Shown one piece after another: positions 8,121 to 17,384 of a DNA stretch of 64,000 nt; positions within the stretch are counted from its first letter, which is position 1; every line of letters starts with the position of its first letter. The notes under the pieces were generated by a model. The model was not told where the DNA came from. It did no database searches and saw only the letters and a program-made list of their open reading frames with translations. The position numbers were made by a program, and so were the translations under genes. Source of the stretch: JAJXWB01 sp046349215 (GTDB lineage: Bacteria; Pseudomonadota; Alphaproteobacteria; Rhizobiales; Beijerinckiaceae); contig JAXMCV010000001.1 in NCBI GenBank assembly GCA_046349215.1, positions 1,116,001 through 1,180,000 of the forward strand, written 5' to 3'.

Positions 8121-9437
8121 ATGCAAGAGGCTCAGGCCGACGCCGTTGTCATCGGCGCCGGCGCCGGCGGACTTTGCGCCGCCGCGCGTCTGGTGCATCT
8201 CGGAATGAAGACGATTCTCGTCGAGGCGCACGACAAGGTCGGCGGCCGCGCGACGTCGAACATGATCGATGGATTTGTCGTCAACGAGGGCGCCATCGCA
8301 CTGGAAGTAGGCGGCGTGTTCGAGGAGACGTTCAGTCTTGTCGGCGCGCCGCTCGACCTGCGCTTTCCCGAACCAGCATCGGCCTTTTACCTCGATCACA
8401 AGGTGGTCGACGTCGGCAAGGGCGGCTGGGGACTGCTGCTCGGCCAGATGACAAAGCAGGCCGCGCGCATTCTCGAAAAATTCGCCGAGGCGCGCACCGG
8501 CGCCCTGCCGGACGGCCGGCAATCGACCGCCGAATGGCTCTCGACCTTCACCAACAACGAGACCGTCCACGCGCTGTTCCGCAATCTCTGCGCAGCGATC
8601 TTCGCCTGCAATTCGGACGAACTGCCGGCGCGCGCCTTTCTCACCTATTTCGTGAGCAAGGGCGCGTTCAAACGCTTCGGCTTCTCGCCGACCGGGACGA
8701 TCGGCGCGTGGAATGCGCTGGCTGATGCAACCATACGCCTCGGCGGGGAGGTCTGGCTGTCGTCGTCCGCCGAACGGATCGAGATCGAAAATGGCGCGGT
8801 CACGGGGGTGGTTGTGAGGCGCGGCGATGCGATCGTGAAGATTTCGGCCGACTGCGTCGTCAGTAATGCGGGCCCGAAGGCGACGGTTACGCTCGCGGGC
8901 GCGGGAGCCTTTTCGCAGGATTACGTGCGCGCCGCATCGGAACTCCGGCCAGCCGCCAATATCGTCTACAATTTCGCCACGCGCGAGCGGCTGCACACCG
9001 CACCCGGCATCGTCACCTTCGGCAAGACGCGCCGCCTTTGCAACATGGCGACGATGACCGACGCCTGCCCTGAACTGGCGCCCCCCGGCTGGCATCTCTA
9101 TGTCGCTTACGCCGTGCCCAAGCCCGCGTTGGGCGACTTCGACAGCGATGCGGAAGCGGCGCTCGGCCTAGAGGATCTGCGCGAACAATTTCCGGGTTTC
9201 GACGAGAAGGCCAAAATCCTGTCGATCCGCGTTATGCGCGACGACTGGCCGGCGCAACGCGCCTGCGCCGGCTACGACATGCAGCGGGAGACCCAGGTTG
9301 CAGGTCTCTGGTGCGTCGGCGACGCTGTGAAGGATTACGGCAACGGCGGCACGCAGGCCTGCGCGGAAACCGCGAAACTGGTCGTCGACGCCATCGCTGC
9401 GGGAGGCGGGTCGAACGTTAAGCGGGTCGCGGGCTGA
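8121..9437 (+). CDS. FAD-dependent oxidoreductase, phytoene-desaturase-like fold
   Basis: Flavoprotein of 438 residues. The ATG at 8121 follows GGAGGAAACG; the frame runs on upstream to 8040 but without a ribosome-binding site. The dinucleotide motif VIGAGAGGLCAAARL and the following VEAHDKVGGRATS are characteristic of the amine-oxidase/CrtI superfamily, and the C-terminus has the second FAD segment GLWCVGDAVKDYGNGGTQACAETA. It is unlikely to be a carotenoid enzyme: it heads the transport operon (LivF begins four bases downstream) and is under the same predicted operator, so it probably oxidises or desaturates the imported substrate. The exact reaction is unknown. Confidence 0.88.
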   Translation: MQEAQADAVVIGAGAGGLCAAARLVHLGMKTILVEAHDKVGGRATSNMIDGFVVNEGAIALEVGGVFEETFSLVGAPLDLRFPEPASAFYLDHKVVDVGKGGWGLLLGQMTKQAARILEKFAEARTGALPDGRQSTAEWLSTFTNNETVHALFRNLCAAIFACNSDELPARAFLTYFVSKGAFKRFGFSPTGTIGAWNALADATIRLGGEVWLSSSAERIEIENGAVTGVVVRRGDAIVKISADCVVSNAGPKATVTLAGAGAFSQDYVRAASELRPAANIVYNFATRERLHTAPGIVTFGKTRRLCNMATMTDACPELAPPGWHLYVAYAVPKPALGDFDSDAEAALGLEDLREQFPGFDEKAKILSIRVMRDDWPAQRACAGYDMQRETQVAGLWCVGDAVKDYGNGGTQACAETAKLVVDAIAAGGGSNVKRVAG

Positions 9438-9440
9438 AGC

Positions 9441-10262
9441 ATGAACGTCCCGGACGCAAATTCGGACGCGATGATCGAATTCCGCAACCTCAAGGTCGTC
9501 TACGATGACGCAATCGAGGCGGTCCGCGACGTCAGCCTTCATGCGACCAAAGGCTCTCTGGTTGCGTTGCTCGGATCCAACGGCGCCGGCAAGAGCACGC
9601 TGCTCAAGGCGATGTCGGGCATCCTCTATGCGGAAGAAGGCAAGATCGACAATGGATCCGTGCATCTGGAGGGTGAGGACATCTCGAAGCTTGCGCCCGA
9701 CGCGATTGTGCGGCGTGGCGTCGTGCATGTACCCGAAGGCCGTCGCATCTTCCCGGCGCTGACGGTCGAAGAAAATCTGCAGGTCGGCGCCTATACGATT
9801 TCAGCTGCGTTGTGGCGCGAGCGCCGTGATCAGGCTTTCGAGCTGTTCCCACGATTGGCCGAGCGGCGCGACCAGATCGCAGGCTACATGTCCGGCGGCG
9901 AACAGCAGATGCTCGCCATCGCCCGCGGGCTGATGAGCGGCCCGCGTCTGCTGGCGCTGGACGAACCATCGCTCGGCCTCGCGCCTATGATCATCGACCG
10001 CATCTACGACGTCATCATCGGACTGAAGCGCAAACTCGATCTGACGATCTTGCTGGTCGAGCAGAATGCGGCTCGTGCGCTGGAGATCGCCGATTACGGC
10101 TATATTCTCGAGAACGGGCGTATCGTTCTCGACGGGCCGGCCGAAAAGCTGGCGCGCAACGAGGACGTGCAGGAATTCTACCTCGGCGCGGGCCATGCCG
10201 GCGCCCGCAAATCGATGCGCGACGTGAAGCACTACAAGCGGCGCAAGAGGTGGCTGTCGTGA
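9441..10262 (+). CDS. Liv-type ABC transporter ATP-binding protein (LivF-like)
   Basis: First of two ATPases of a branched-chain-amino-acid-type importer, 273 residues. Walker A is GSNGAGKS, the ABC signature SGGEQQMLAIARGLM and Walker B LLALDEPSLGLAP. The C-terminal segment GRIVLDGPAEKLARNEDVQEFYLG is typical for LivF. The frame continues for about 25 basic residues beyond that. It begins four bases after the FAD oxidoreductase gene, and its stop shares bases with the next start (GTGA), indicating translational coupling. Confidence 0.94.
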   Translation: MNVPDANSDAMIEFRNLKVVYDDAIEAVRDVSLHATKGSLVALLGSNGAGKSTLLKAMSGILYAEEGKIDNGSVHLEGEDISKLAPDAIVRRGVVHVPEGRRIFPALTVEENLQVGAYTISAALWRERRDQAFELFPRLAERRDQIAGYMSGGEQQMLAIARGLMSGPRLLALDEPSLGLAPMIIDRIYDVIIGLKRKLDLTILLVEQNAARALEIADYGYILENGRIVLDGPAEKLARNEDVQEFYLGAGHAGARKSMRDVKHYKRRKRWLS

Positions 10263-11068
10263 CCGCGCCTCTGCTCAGCCTCGACGCCGTATCGCGCACC
10301 TTCGGCGGCCTGCGCGCTGTTTCCGACGTGAGCTTCGACGTCGCCCGCCGCGAGATTTGCAGCGTGATCGGACCGAACGGCGCCGGCAAGACGTCGCTCT
10401 TCAATCTCATCAGCGGCGTGTTGCGACCGACCAGCGGGCACATTCTGTTCGAAGGCGCCGACATCACGCTGGAGCGGCCCTCGCGCTTCGCGGCGCTCGG
10501 CATCGGCCGCACCTTCCAGAATCTGGCCCTGTTCAAGCACGGCACGGTCGTCGACAACATCCTCGTCGGCCGCCATGTCCATATGAAATCGAGCGTGCTG
10601 GAGGCCGCGTTGTTCTTCGGTCGCGCCCGCGCCGAGGAGATCGCCGCGCGCCAGAAGGTGGAGGAAATCGTAGAATTTCTGGAGATCGAGCAGATCCGCA
10701 ATTCGGTCGTCGGGCAATTGTCCTACGGGCAGCAGAAACGGGTGGAGCTCGCCCGCGCGCTCGCTTGCGAGCCGAAGCTGCTGCTGCTGGACGAAATGGT
10801 CTCCGGCATGAACCAGGAAGAGACCGAAGACATCGCCCGCTTCGTGCTCGACATTCGCGACGAACTCGGCGTCACCGTCCTGATGATCGAACATGACATG
10901 CGCGTCGTCATGGATATCTCCGATCGCGTGCAGGTCCTGAATTTTGGTCAGCGGATCGCCGGCGGAACGCCGGACGAAGTGCGCGGCGACCCGGCGGTGC
11001 TGGAGGCCTATCTGGGACGGCGCGAGCGCGCCGGCGATCCGCAGGGAGTCGCGCATGTCGGGGCCTGA
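10259..11068 (+). CDS. Liv-type ABC transporter ATP-binding protein (LivG-like)
   Basis: Second ATPase of the importer, 269 residues from the GTG at 10259. That start overlaps the LivF stop as GTGA and has AAGAGG eight bases upstream, which is why it is preferred over the GTG at 10250. Walker A is GPNGAGKTS, the signature LSYGQQKRVELARAL, and Walker B LLLLDEMVSGM. The long LFKHGTVVDNILVGRH insertion is a LivG trait. The 3' end overlaps the start of the acyl-CoA ligase by 14 bases. Confidence 0.94.
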   Translation: MTAPLLSLDAVSRTFGGLRAVSDVSFDVARREICSVIGPNGAGKTSLFNLISGVLRPTSGHILFEGADITLERPSRFAALGIGRTFQNLALFKHGTVVDNILVGRHVHMKSSVLEAALFFGRARAEEIAARQKVEEIVEFLEIEQIRNSVVGQLSYGQQKRVELARALACEPKLLLLDEMVSGMNQEETEDIARFVLDIRDELGVTVLMIEHDMRVVMDISDRVQVLNFGQRIAGGTPDEVRGDPAVLEAYLGRRERAGDPQGVAHVGA

Positions 11069-12929
11069 CGCGCTCGCCGCCCTGCCCGCCCGCCTGCAGG
11101 CGATGGACATCACCCTGCCGCAGCTTCTGCGCCTGCGCGCGCAGGCGCATCCGCAGGCGCTCGCCATTCGCGAGAAGGAACACGGCGTCTGGAAGCGTTT
11201 CACCTGGGCGCATTATTACGAAACAGCGCGGCTCGTCGCTGCCGGACTTTCGGCGCTCGGACTGAAGCGCGGCGACCGCATCGCCATCGCCAGCGAGAAT
11301 ACGCCGGAATGGTATTACGCGGACCTCGGCGCAGAAATGCTCGGCGCGCCGGTCACCGGCATCTATCCGACCAACCCGTGGCCGGAACTGCAATATATCG
11401 TGCGCCATTGCGGCGCGCGCGTGGTGTTCACGGGGGATCAGGAGCAGACCGACAAGGTGCTGGACGCCATCGCCAATGGCGATGGCCTGCCCGCCGTCGA
11501 GACGATCGTGTGCGTCGACATGAAGGGCATGCGCAATTACCGCGACTCGAAGCTCATGTCGTTCGAGGGATTGCTGGAGCGCGGCAGGGCGCATCTTGCC
11601 GCAAACCCCAATGTGGCTGACGAAATCGATCGCTCCATCGACGCTTGCGCGCCCGACGACATTGCGATCATGGTCTATACGTCGGGGACGACCGGGCCGC
11701 CGAAAGGCGCGATGCTCACGCACCGCAACCTTGTCTATGCCGCCGACCGTTACGCGAAAGCCACCGGCCTCGGTAAGCCTCGCTTCGAGACCATCTGCTA
11801 CCTGCCGCTCTGCCACGTCGCGGAGCGATGCTATTCGATGGTTTCGCATCTCGTCCTCGGCGGGGTCGTCAATTTCGCGGAATCGATCGACACCGTCGCC
11901 GCGAACGTGCGCGAGATCGCGCCGCTGTCGTTTGTCGGCGTGCCGCGCATCTACGAGAAGATGCAGCAGAACTTCATGTTCAGGCTCGGCGACAGCAACT
12001 GGCTGCAGCGCAGGGCCGCCGACTGGTCGCTGAAGCGCGGCCGCGTCCTTTCCGACCGCAGGCAAGCCGGAACGGCGGGACTGCTGGACCGGGCGGAATT
12101 CAGGCTCCACTGGGCGCTGCTGTTCCGCAACCTGCAACGCCATCTCGGCCTCGACAGGAGCCGGATGCGCCTGTGCGCCGGTGCCGCCGTTTCGCCGGAA
12201 ACGATCAGGTTCTTCGACACGATCGGCATTCCCGTCGCGCAGGGCTACGGCCTGACCGAATGCGCCGGCGTCAATTTCGTTCAGACCGACAAGTCTCCGC
12301 GCATCGGCGCCGCCGGCCTGCCGCTCGAAGGGACGGAATGGAAACTGCTGGACGACGGCGAGATCGTGCTGCGCAGCCCGGGCGTGTTCAAAGGCTATTT
12401 CCTGGACGATTCGGCGTCGAAATCGACGGTGGACGACGAGGGCTGGCTGCATTCCGGCGACATCGTGGAAGTGCTCGAAAATGGCGAGATCGCCGTGGTC
12501 GATCGCAAGAAGGCGATCATCATTACGTCGGGCGGCAAGAACATCGCGCCGTCCGAAATTGAAAATGCGCTGAAGGACACCGGCCTCATCAAGGAAGCGA
12601 TCGTCGTCGGCGAGGGCCGCAAATATCTCGGCGCGCTGATCCAGATCGATTACGATTCCGTCGGCCGCTGGGCGCGCGACCGAGGCCTCGCCTACACGAA
12701 CTACAAATCCCTGTCGCTTCTGCCTGAGACGATTGAACTGGTCGACGGCCTGGTGCGCGAGACCAACAAGAAATTTGCGCGCGTCGAGAACATCCGCCGC
12801 TTCGTCATCCTGGACAAGGAGCTCGACCATGACGACGGCGAGCTGACCGCAACCCAGAAGGTCAGGCGCAGCATCATCAACAAGAAGTTCGCGCGCGAAC
12901 TCGAGATCATCTACGGGGCCGGAGCATGA
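11055..12929 (+). CDS. AMP-forming long-chain-type acyl-CoA synthetase embedded in Liv operon
   Basis: Large ANL-family acyl-CoA synthetase of 624 residues from the ATG at 11055, inside the end of LivG. Motifs are YTSGTTGPPKGAM, QGYGLTECAGVNF, the hinge VVDRKKAIIITSGGKNIAPSEIE and GELTATQKVRRS near the C-terminus. Length and motif spacing match the FadD15/FAA-type branch. A ligase between the ATPase and permease genes is a recurrent arrangement in Liv-like operons for aromatic or fatty acids, and would trap the imported acid as its CoA ester. The stop overlaps the LivH start (ATGA). Confidence 0.92.
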   Translation: MSGPDALAALPARLQAMDITLPQLLRLRAQAHPQALAIREKEHGVWKRFTWAHYYETARLVAAGLSALGLKRGDRIAIASENTPEWYYADLGAEMLGAPVTGIYPTNPWPELQYIVRHCGARVVFTGDQEQTDKVLDAIANGDGLPAVETIVCVDMKGMRNYRDSKLMSFEGLLERGRAHLAANPNVADEIDRSIDACAPDDIAIMVYTSGTTGPPKGAMLTHRNLVYAADRYAKATGLGKPRFETICYLPLCHVAERCYSMVSHLVLGGVVNFAESIDTVAANVREIAPLSFVGVPRIYEKMQQNFMFRLGDSNWLQRRAADWSLKRGRVLSDRRQAGTAGLLDRAEFRLHWALLFRNLQRHLGLDRSRMRLCAGAAVSPETIRFFDTIGIPVAQGYGLTECAGVNFVQTDKSPRIGAAGLPLEGTEWKLLDDGEIVLRSPGVFKGYFLDDSASKSTVDDEGWLHSGDIVEVLENGEIAVVDRKKAIIITSGGKNIAPSEIENALKDTGLIKEAIVVGEGRKYLGALIQIDYDSVGRWARDRGLAYTNYKSLSLLPETIELVDGLVRETNKKFARVENIRRFVILDKELDHDDGELTATQKVRRSIINKKFARELEIIYGAGA

Positions 12930-13798
12930 AGCTGTTCGCCGACCTGCTGGCCTCCGGCCTCGCCATCGGGGCGATCTATGGCCTCATCGCCATGGGTTTC
13001 GCGATCATCTACAAGGCGACCGGCCTCGTCAATTTCGCCGAGGGCGAGATTTCGATGGTCGTCGCCTATATTGCCTGGACCATCGCCACGACGCTTACCG
13101 GCAACGTGTTTGTCGTGGTCGCGGGCTCCATCGTCGCAGCCGTCCTTCTCGGCCTCGTCATCGAGCGCACGATCATGCGGCCAATGCTCGGGGAACCGAT
13201 TTTTTCAACCGTTCTCGTCACGATCGGAATCGCCGTCGTTCTGCGCTCGCTCATCACTCTGATCTGGGACGCCTACCCGCATGCGCTCGATCTCGGCGTC
13301 GGGCGCGGCGTGGTCCACATCGGCGATGTCGGTCTCCGCGGCGCGCAGGTCGCCGCCATGGTCACGTTGCTCGCCGTCATGGCGGGCTTCTACCTGTTCT
13401 TCCGTTTCAGCAAGGTCGGCGTCGCCATGCGCGCCGTGGCCGCCGACGACCGCACCGCGCTCCTGATGGGCGTTTCCGCCCATCGCATCCATGCCATCGC
13501 GTGGGGCTGCTCGTCGGCCATCGCAGGGATCGCCGGCGTCCTGTTCGCGCTGGTCTATGACCTGTCGCCAGCCATGTTCCAGCTCGGCCTGAAGTCGTTT
13601 CCCGCGACCATTCTCGGCGGCCTCGATTCGGTAAACGGATCCGGCTTCGGCGGCGTACTGATCGGCGTCGCCGAAAACATGGCGGGCGGATATCTCGGTT
13701 CCGGCATGAAGGACATTGCCGGGTTCCTCATGATCATCGTCGTCCTCATGGTGCAGCCGTTCGGCCTGTTCGGCGAACGCGAGATCGTGAGGGTCTGA
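12926..13798 (+). CDS. Liv-type ABC transporter permease (LivH-like)
   Basis: Inner-membrane permease of 290 residues with about eight hydrophobic segments. The N-terminal LASGLAIGAIYGLIAMGFAI and LVNFAEGEISMVVAY blocks and the later TILGGLDSVNGSGFGGVLIG segment are diagnostic for LivH. Start and stop overlap the neighbours (ATGA with the ligase, TGATG with LivM), so it belongs to one coupled operon. Confidence 0.95.
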   Translation: MKLFADLLASGLAIGAIYGLIAMGFAIIYKATGLVNFAEGEISMVVAYIAWTIATTLTGNVFVVVAGSIVAAVLLGLVIERTIMRPMLGEPIFSTVLVTIGIAVVLRSLITLIWDAYPHALDLGVGRGVVHIGDVGLRGAQVAAMVTLLAVMAGFYLFFRFSKVGVAMRAVAADDRTALLMGVSAHRIHAIAWGCSSAIAGIAGVLFALVYDLSPAMFQLGLKSFPATILGGLDSVNGSGFGGVLIGVAENMAGGYLGSGMKDIAGFLMIIVVLMVQPFGLFGEREIVRV

Positions 13799-14844
13799 TG
13801 CGCAGCGGCGACTTCAAGGAAACCTACGCAGATCTCGTCGTCCTCTCGGATTCGAAACCGGTCTGGGGCTGGGGACTGGTGCTGCTCGTCGCGCTGGTCG
13901 TCTTGCCGTTCGTCGTCAACGCCTACATCCTGTCGCTGCTGACGCTGGTCTTCATCACCGCGACGGGCGCGCTGGGGCTCAACCTGCTCACCGGCATGAC
14001 CGGCCTCATCTCGCTCGGCCATGCGGGCTTCCTGCTGCTCGGCGCCTACGGCTATGCGATCGCGGTGGCCAAATATCACTATCCGCCGCTGGTCGGATTT
14101 CTCGCGGCCGGCGTCGCGCCAGCCCTGTTCAGCGTGGTGGTCGGCATTCCCTCGCTGCGACTGCGCGGGCTATATCTGGCGATCACGACGCTCGCCTTCT
14201 CCTACATCATCGCCAATCTCATCCTGGAAGCCCGCTCCTTCACAGGCGGTGCCCGCGGTATCTCGGTCCTGCGCCCGGAATTTCTCGGTTTCGATTTTTC
14301 CGGCGACCCCGCCTTCGCGCTGCTTTGCCTGTTCGTCTGCGTCGTGACGCTGTTCGCCTGCCTGAACATCGCGCGCAGCCGCATCGGTCGCGCCTTCATG
14401 GCGATCCGCGACAACGACATTGCGGCGCGCACCATGGGCGTCAACCTGCAATCCTTCAAGCTCTACGCCTTCATGACCAGCGCCTTCATCACCGGCATCG
14501 CCGGCGCATTGATGGGCATCTATCTGAGTTTCGTCAGCGTCGAAGGCTTTCCGTTCCTGCTCAGCATCGAGGCGCTCGCCATTCTGATCGTCGGCGGCCT
14601 CGGCTCGTCGCTCGGGGCCATCCTCGGCGCCATCTTCATCGTGTTGCTGCCGGAGGCGATCCGCATTCTGTTCGGCGTCTTCGGCGGCGGCCTCGAGAAA
14701 ATCCTGTCGACAGGCGTGCATGAAGTGAAAAGCATCGCCTATGGCGTGGTGATCGTGCTCGCGTTGCGGTTCGAGCCGAGGGGCCTGGTCGGCGTCTGGC
14801 ACGATGTCAAGCGGCTGTGGACCTATTGGCCGCTGCGCTACTGA
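13798..14844 (+). CDS. Liv-type ABC transporter permease (LivM-like)
   Basis: Second permease subunit, 348 residues, highly hydrophobic. The GALGLNLLTGMTGLISLGHAGF block, the FMAIRDNDIAARTMGVN cytoplasmic loop that contacts the ATPase and the LIVGGLGSSLGAILGA segment are typical of LivM. The ATG shares a base with the LivH stop. The binding-protein gene starts 25 bases downstream. Confidence 0.95.
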   Translation: MRSGDFKETYADLVVLSDSKPVWGWGLVLLVALVVLPFVVNAYILSLLTLVFITATGALGLNLLTGMTGLISLGHAGFLLLGAYGYAIAVAKYHYPPLVGFLAAGVAPALFSVVVGIPSLRLRGLYLAITTLAFSYIIANLILEARSFTGGARGISVLRPEFLGFDFSGDPAFALLCLFVCVVTLFACLNIARSRIGRAFMAIRDNDIAARTMGVNLQSFKLYAFMTSAFITGIAGALMGIYLSFVSVEGFPFLLSIEALAILIVGGLGSSLGAILGAIFIVLLPEAIRILFGVFGGGLEKILSTGVHEVKSIAYGVVIVLALRFEPRGLVGVWHDVKRLWTYWPLRY

Positions 14845-14869
14845 ATTGAAGAAGAGGGAGGAGAAGGTC

Positions 14870-16018
14870 ATGAAGAAGCATGTGCTGGCCGCCATGACGG
14901 CCATTGCCTTGGGTGCCCCGGCCGCCTTCGCGGCGGAACAGGGCGTCACCGATACCGAAATCCTGATCGGCGAAGTCGATCCCTATACCGGTCCGCCTGC
15001 ACTGCTCGGCAAGGCGCATACAGTCGGCGTGCAGATGGCTTTCGCGGAAGCCAATGCGACCGGCGTCAACGGACGCAAGTTCAAGCTGCTGACCGAAGAT
15101 GACGGCTATGTCACCGCACGCACGCTGCAGGGCGTGCGCAAGCTGATCGACGTCGACAAGGTGTTCATGATCACCGGCATTTCCGGCACCGGCCAGTCGA
15201 CGGCGGCCGTTCCCATCTTGGAAAAGGCTGGCATTCCGACCATCATCAGCGTCGCGCCTGCGCCCGCGCAATACGATCCGCCGAAGAAGAACATTTTTGT
15301 CATCGGCCAGGTCTATTCCGAGGGCATCAAGGAACTGACGCGCTTCCTCGCCGACAAGAACCCCGGCAAGAAGTGGGCGATCGTCACCCAGGACGATGAT
15401 TACGGGCTCGTCGTGCGTGAGGGATTCGAGGCGGCGGCCAAGGAGAAGAAGATCAACGTGGTCTATTCGGCCGACTACAAGAAGGGCCAGACGGACTTCG
15501 CATCGGAAATGCTGCGCCTCAAGGAATCGGGTGCCGAGGTTTTCCTGGCGGGCGGGATCATCGGCGAGAACGTCGCCATGCTTAAGGAACTCGAGAAGCT
15601 GAACTACAAGCCGACCATCGGCATCTTCTGGCCGGGTCGCATCGAGGTTGTGCTCAAGCTCGCAGGTCCCGCCAGCGACGGAATCTTCGCAGTCGACTAC
15701 GTGGAACCCCTGGCCGGGCCCGCCGGCAAGGCGTTCCTCGAAAAGGCCAAGAACCTGCTGCCGGAAGCCGACGTGAAGGCGATCAATCGCTATTCCGAGG
15801 CGGGTTACGCCACGGGTCGTGTCATCGTGGAGGCGGCGAAGCGCTGCGGCGCAGGCCTGACCCGCGATTGCATGATCTCGGAGATCGAGAAGACAAAGAA
15901 TCTCGAGACAGGCGTGATGGCGCCGATCACGTTCGGCGCAGGCCAGCGTTTCTCGAACCAGAAGGTTCAGATCATGCAGGCGGACTACGGCACGCTGAGC
16001 TACAAGCCGGTTCAGTAA
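14870..16018 (+). CDS. Liv-type ABC transporter substrate-binding protein (operon copy)
   Basis: Periplasmic binding protein of 382 residues with a Sec signal (KKHVLAAMTAIALGAPAAFAA) cleaved near AFA-AEQ. The ATG at 14870 has GGGAGGAGAAGG before it. The family opening DTEILIGEVDPYTGP and the GVNGRKFKLLTEDDGY segment are clear. It ends the transport operon, before a GC-rich hairpin. It is distinct from the Tat-exported binding protein at 3981-5198, so one permease may serve two receptors. Confidence 0.94.
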   Translation: MKKHVLAAMTAIALGAPAAFAAEQGVTDTEILIGEVDPYTGPPALLGKAHTVGVQMAFAEANATGVNGRKFKLLTEDDGYVTARTLQGVRKLIDVDKVFMITGISGTGQSTAAVPILEKAGIPTIISVAPAPAQYDPPKKNIFVIGQVYSEGIKELTRFLADKNPGKKWAIVTQDDDYGLVVREGFEAAAKEKKINVVYSADYKKGQTDFASEMLRLKESGAEVFLAGGIIGENVAMLKELEKLNYKPTIGIFWPGRIEVVLKLAGPASDGIFAVDYVEPLAGPAGKAFLEKAKNLLPEADVKAINRYSEAGYATGRVIVEAAKRCGAGLTRDCMISEIEKTKNLETGVMAPITFGAGQRFSNQKVQIMQADYGTLSYKPVQ

Positions 16019-16027
16019 ATCGACAAC

Positions 16028-16055
16028 GGGCGGGCGCCATTTGGGCGGCCCGCCC
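16028..16055 (+). terminator. possible hairpin terminator after the transport operon
   Basis: GGGCGGGC at 16028 pairs with GCCCGCCC at 16048 around a 12-base loop, ten bases after the binding-protein stop. There is no T-run, so it could be a transcript-end stabiliser or a weak terminator instead. Confidence 0.45.
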
Positions 16056-16085
16056 CTTGACCGGCGGGCTTTACGCCCAAATAAT

Positions 16086-16103
16086 AGAACGACTGGTCGG
16101 ATT
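16086..16103. promoter_or_regulatory. predicted TetR operator, copy 3
   Basis: AGAACGACTGGTCGGATT has the same spacing as copies 1 and 2 (CG, YG, CG at four-base steps), with TG at the centre. It lies 22 bases before the Rieske alpha start, just upstream of its AGGAG ribosome-binding site, where a bound repressor would block transcription. Confidence 0.6.
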
Positions 16104-16124
16104 ATATAATCAGGAGACCGCGCG

Positions 16125-17384
16125 ATGAACATGATGGCGCCTTCGCCCCGCTGGGGAGACATGATCCTGGCCGATCGCGTGCGCGGCGCGCTTTATCGTG
16201 ATCCCGCCATCTTCGAGCTGGAGCTCGAGAAGATTTGGTATCGCACGTGGGTCTATGTCGGCCACGAGAGCGAAATACCGAATCCCCACGACTACGTGCT
16301 GAAATCCATCGGCCTGCAGCCGATCATCATGAGCCGCGGCAGCGACGACAAGGTTCACCTGCTGCTCAACCGCTGTACGCATCGCGGCAACCAGGTCTGC
16401 CCGAAGGAGCGCGGCAATTCGCCGATGCACACCTGTCCATTCCACGCCTGGAATTTTTCCAGCGACGGCAGTCTGCTCGGCTACGCCTTCCCCGAGGGTT
16501 ACGAAGGCCTCGACAAAAGCAAGCATGGCCTTGGCCGCGTGCCGCGCGTCGCCTCCTACCGCGGTTTCGTGTTCGGCTCCTTCGCAGCCGACGGTCCAAG
16601 CCTCGAAGAGCATCTCGGCGGCGCGGCCGAGACGCTCGACCGGGTCTGCCTCTCCTCGCCCGAGGGCGAGGTGGAGATCACGTCCGGTTTCCTCAAGCAC
16701 CGCGTCAAGGCGAACTGGAAGTTCATCCTGGAGAACGAGACAGACGGCTATCACCCGGCCTTCGTCCATTCATCCATCTTCAGCGTCGCGGACAGCGCGA
16801 TAGGCGCGCTCTACGGCGCCAAGTCGACCGCGTTGACGCGCGACTACGGCAACGGCCATACGGAACTCGACCTGCGCCCCGAGTTCCGTAAGCGCGACGC
16901 CATGCTGAGCTGGTTCGGGACGACGCCTGAGAAACTGCCGGATTACATTTCGCGCATGAACGCTGCCTATGGCGAGAAGCGGGCGCGCGAAATCATGATC
17001 GACGGCACGCCGCACGTCATGATCTTCCCCAACCTGTTCATCGCCGAAATCCAGATGTTCGTGATCCAGCCGCTCGGCGTGAACGACAGCGTGCAGCACG
17101 TGACGGCCCTTCAGTTCAAGGGCGCGCCGGACTTCAACCGCCGGATGCGCCAGCAGACAATGGGTTCCGTTGGGCCCGCCGGATTTCTGCTTGCCGACGA
17201 TTCCGAAATGTACGAGCGCACCCAGCGCGGGATCGAGGCGCACGATACAGACTGGGTATTCCTAGGCCGGGGCGAACATCGCGAGCGACGCGATGAGAAC
17301 GGGTTCCTGGTCGCGCATGCGACGGACGAAGTGCCATCGCGCGGCATCTGGCGGCATTACCGTGCATTGATGGAGCAGCCGTGA
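16125..17384 (+). CDS. Rieske non-heme iron dioxygenase, alpha subunit
   Basis: Large subunit of an aromatic-ring-hydroxylating oxygenase, 419 residues, with AGGAG upstream. The Rieske [2Fe-2S] ligands are C84/H86 (CTH) and C104/H107 (CPFH). The mononuclear iron site is ENETDGYHPAFVH, giving bridging D207 and ligands H210 and H215. The enzyme would add O2 across an aromatic ring or perform a related hydroxylation. No ferredoxin or reductase gene is present nearby, so the electron donor must come from elsewhere. The beta subunit overlaps its stop codon. Close relatives act on benzoate- or cinnamate-like acids, but the substrate is not predictable. Confidence 0.95.
   Translation: MNMMAPSPRWGDMILADRVRGALYRDPAIFELELEKIWYRTWVYVGHESEIPNPHDYVLKSIGLQPIIMSRGSDDKVHLLLNRCTHRGNQVCPKERGNSPMHTCPFHAWNFSSDGSLLGYAFPEGYEGLDKSKHGLGRVPRVASYRGFVFGSFAADGPSLEEHLGGAAETLDRVCLSSPEGEVEITSGFLKHRVKANWKFILENETDGYHPAFVHSSIFSVADSAIGALYGAKSTALTRDYGNGHTELDLRPEFRKRDAMLSWFGTTPEKLPDYISRMNAAYGEKRAREIMIDGTPHVMIFPNLFIAEIQMFVIQPLGVNDSVQHVTALQFKGAPDFNRRMRQQTMGSVGPAGFLLADDSEMYERTQRGIEAHDTDWVFLGRGEHRERRDENGFLVAHATDEVPSRGIWRHYRALMEQP

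Noticed and set aside
8121..9437. Assignment of the CrtI-like flavoprotein as a carotenoid desaturase
   Set aside because: Although a photosynthesis cluster is in the window, this gene is 44 kb away inside a transport operon and shares its operator.
10908..12830. 640-residue antisense frame across the acyl-CoA synthetase
   Set aside because: Lies wholly opposite a gene with all ANL motifs; rich in Arg, Asp and His as expected from a complementary frame.
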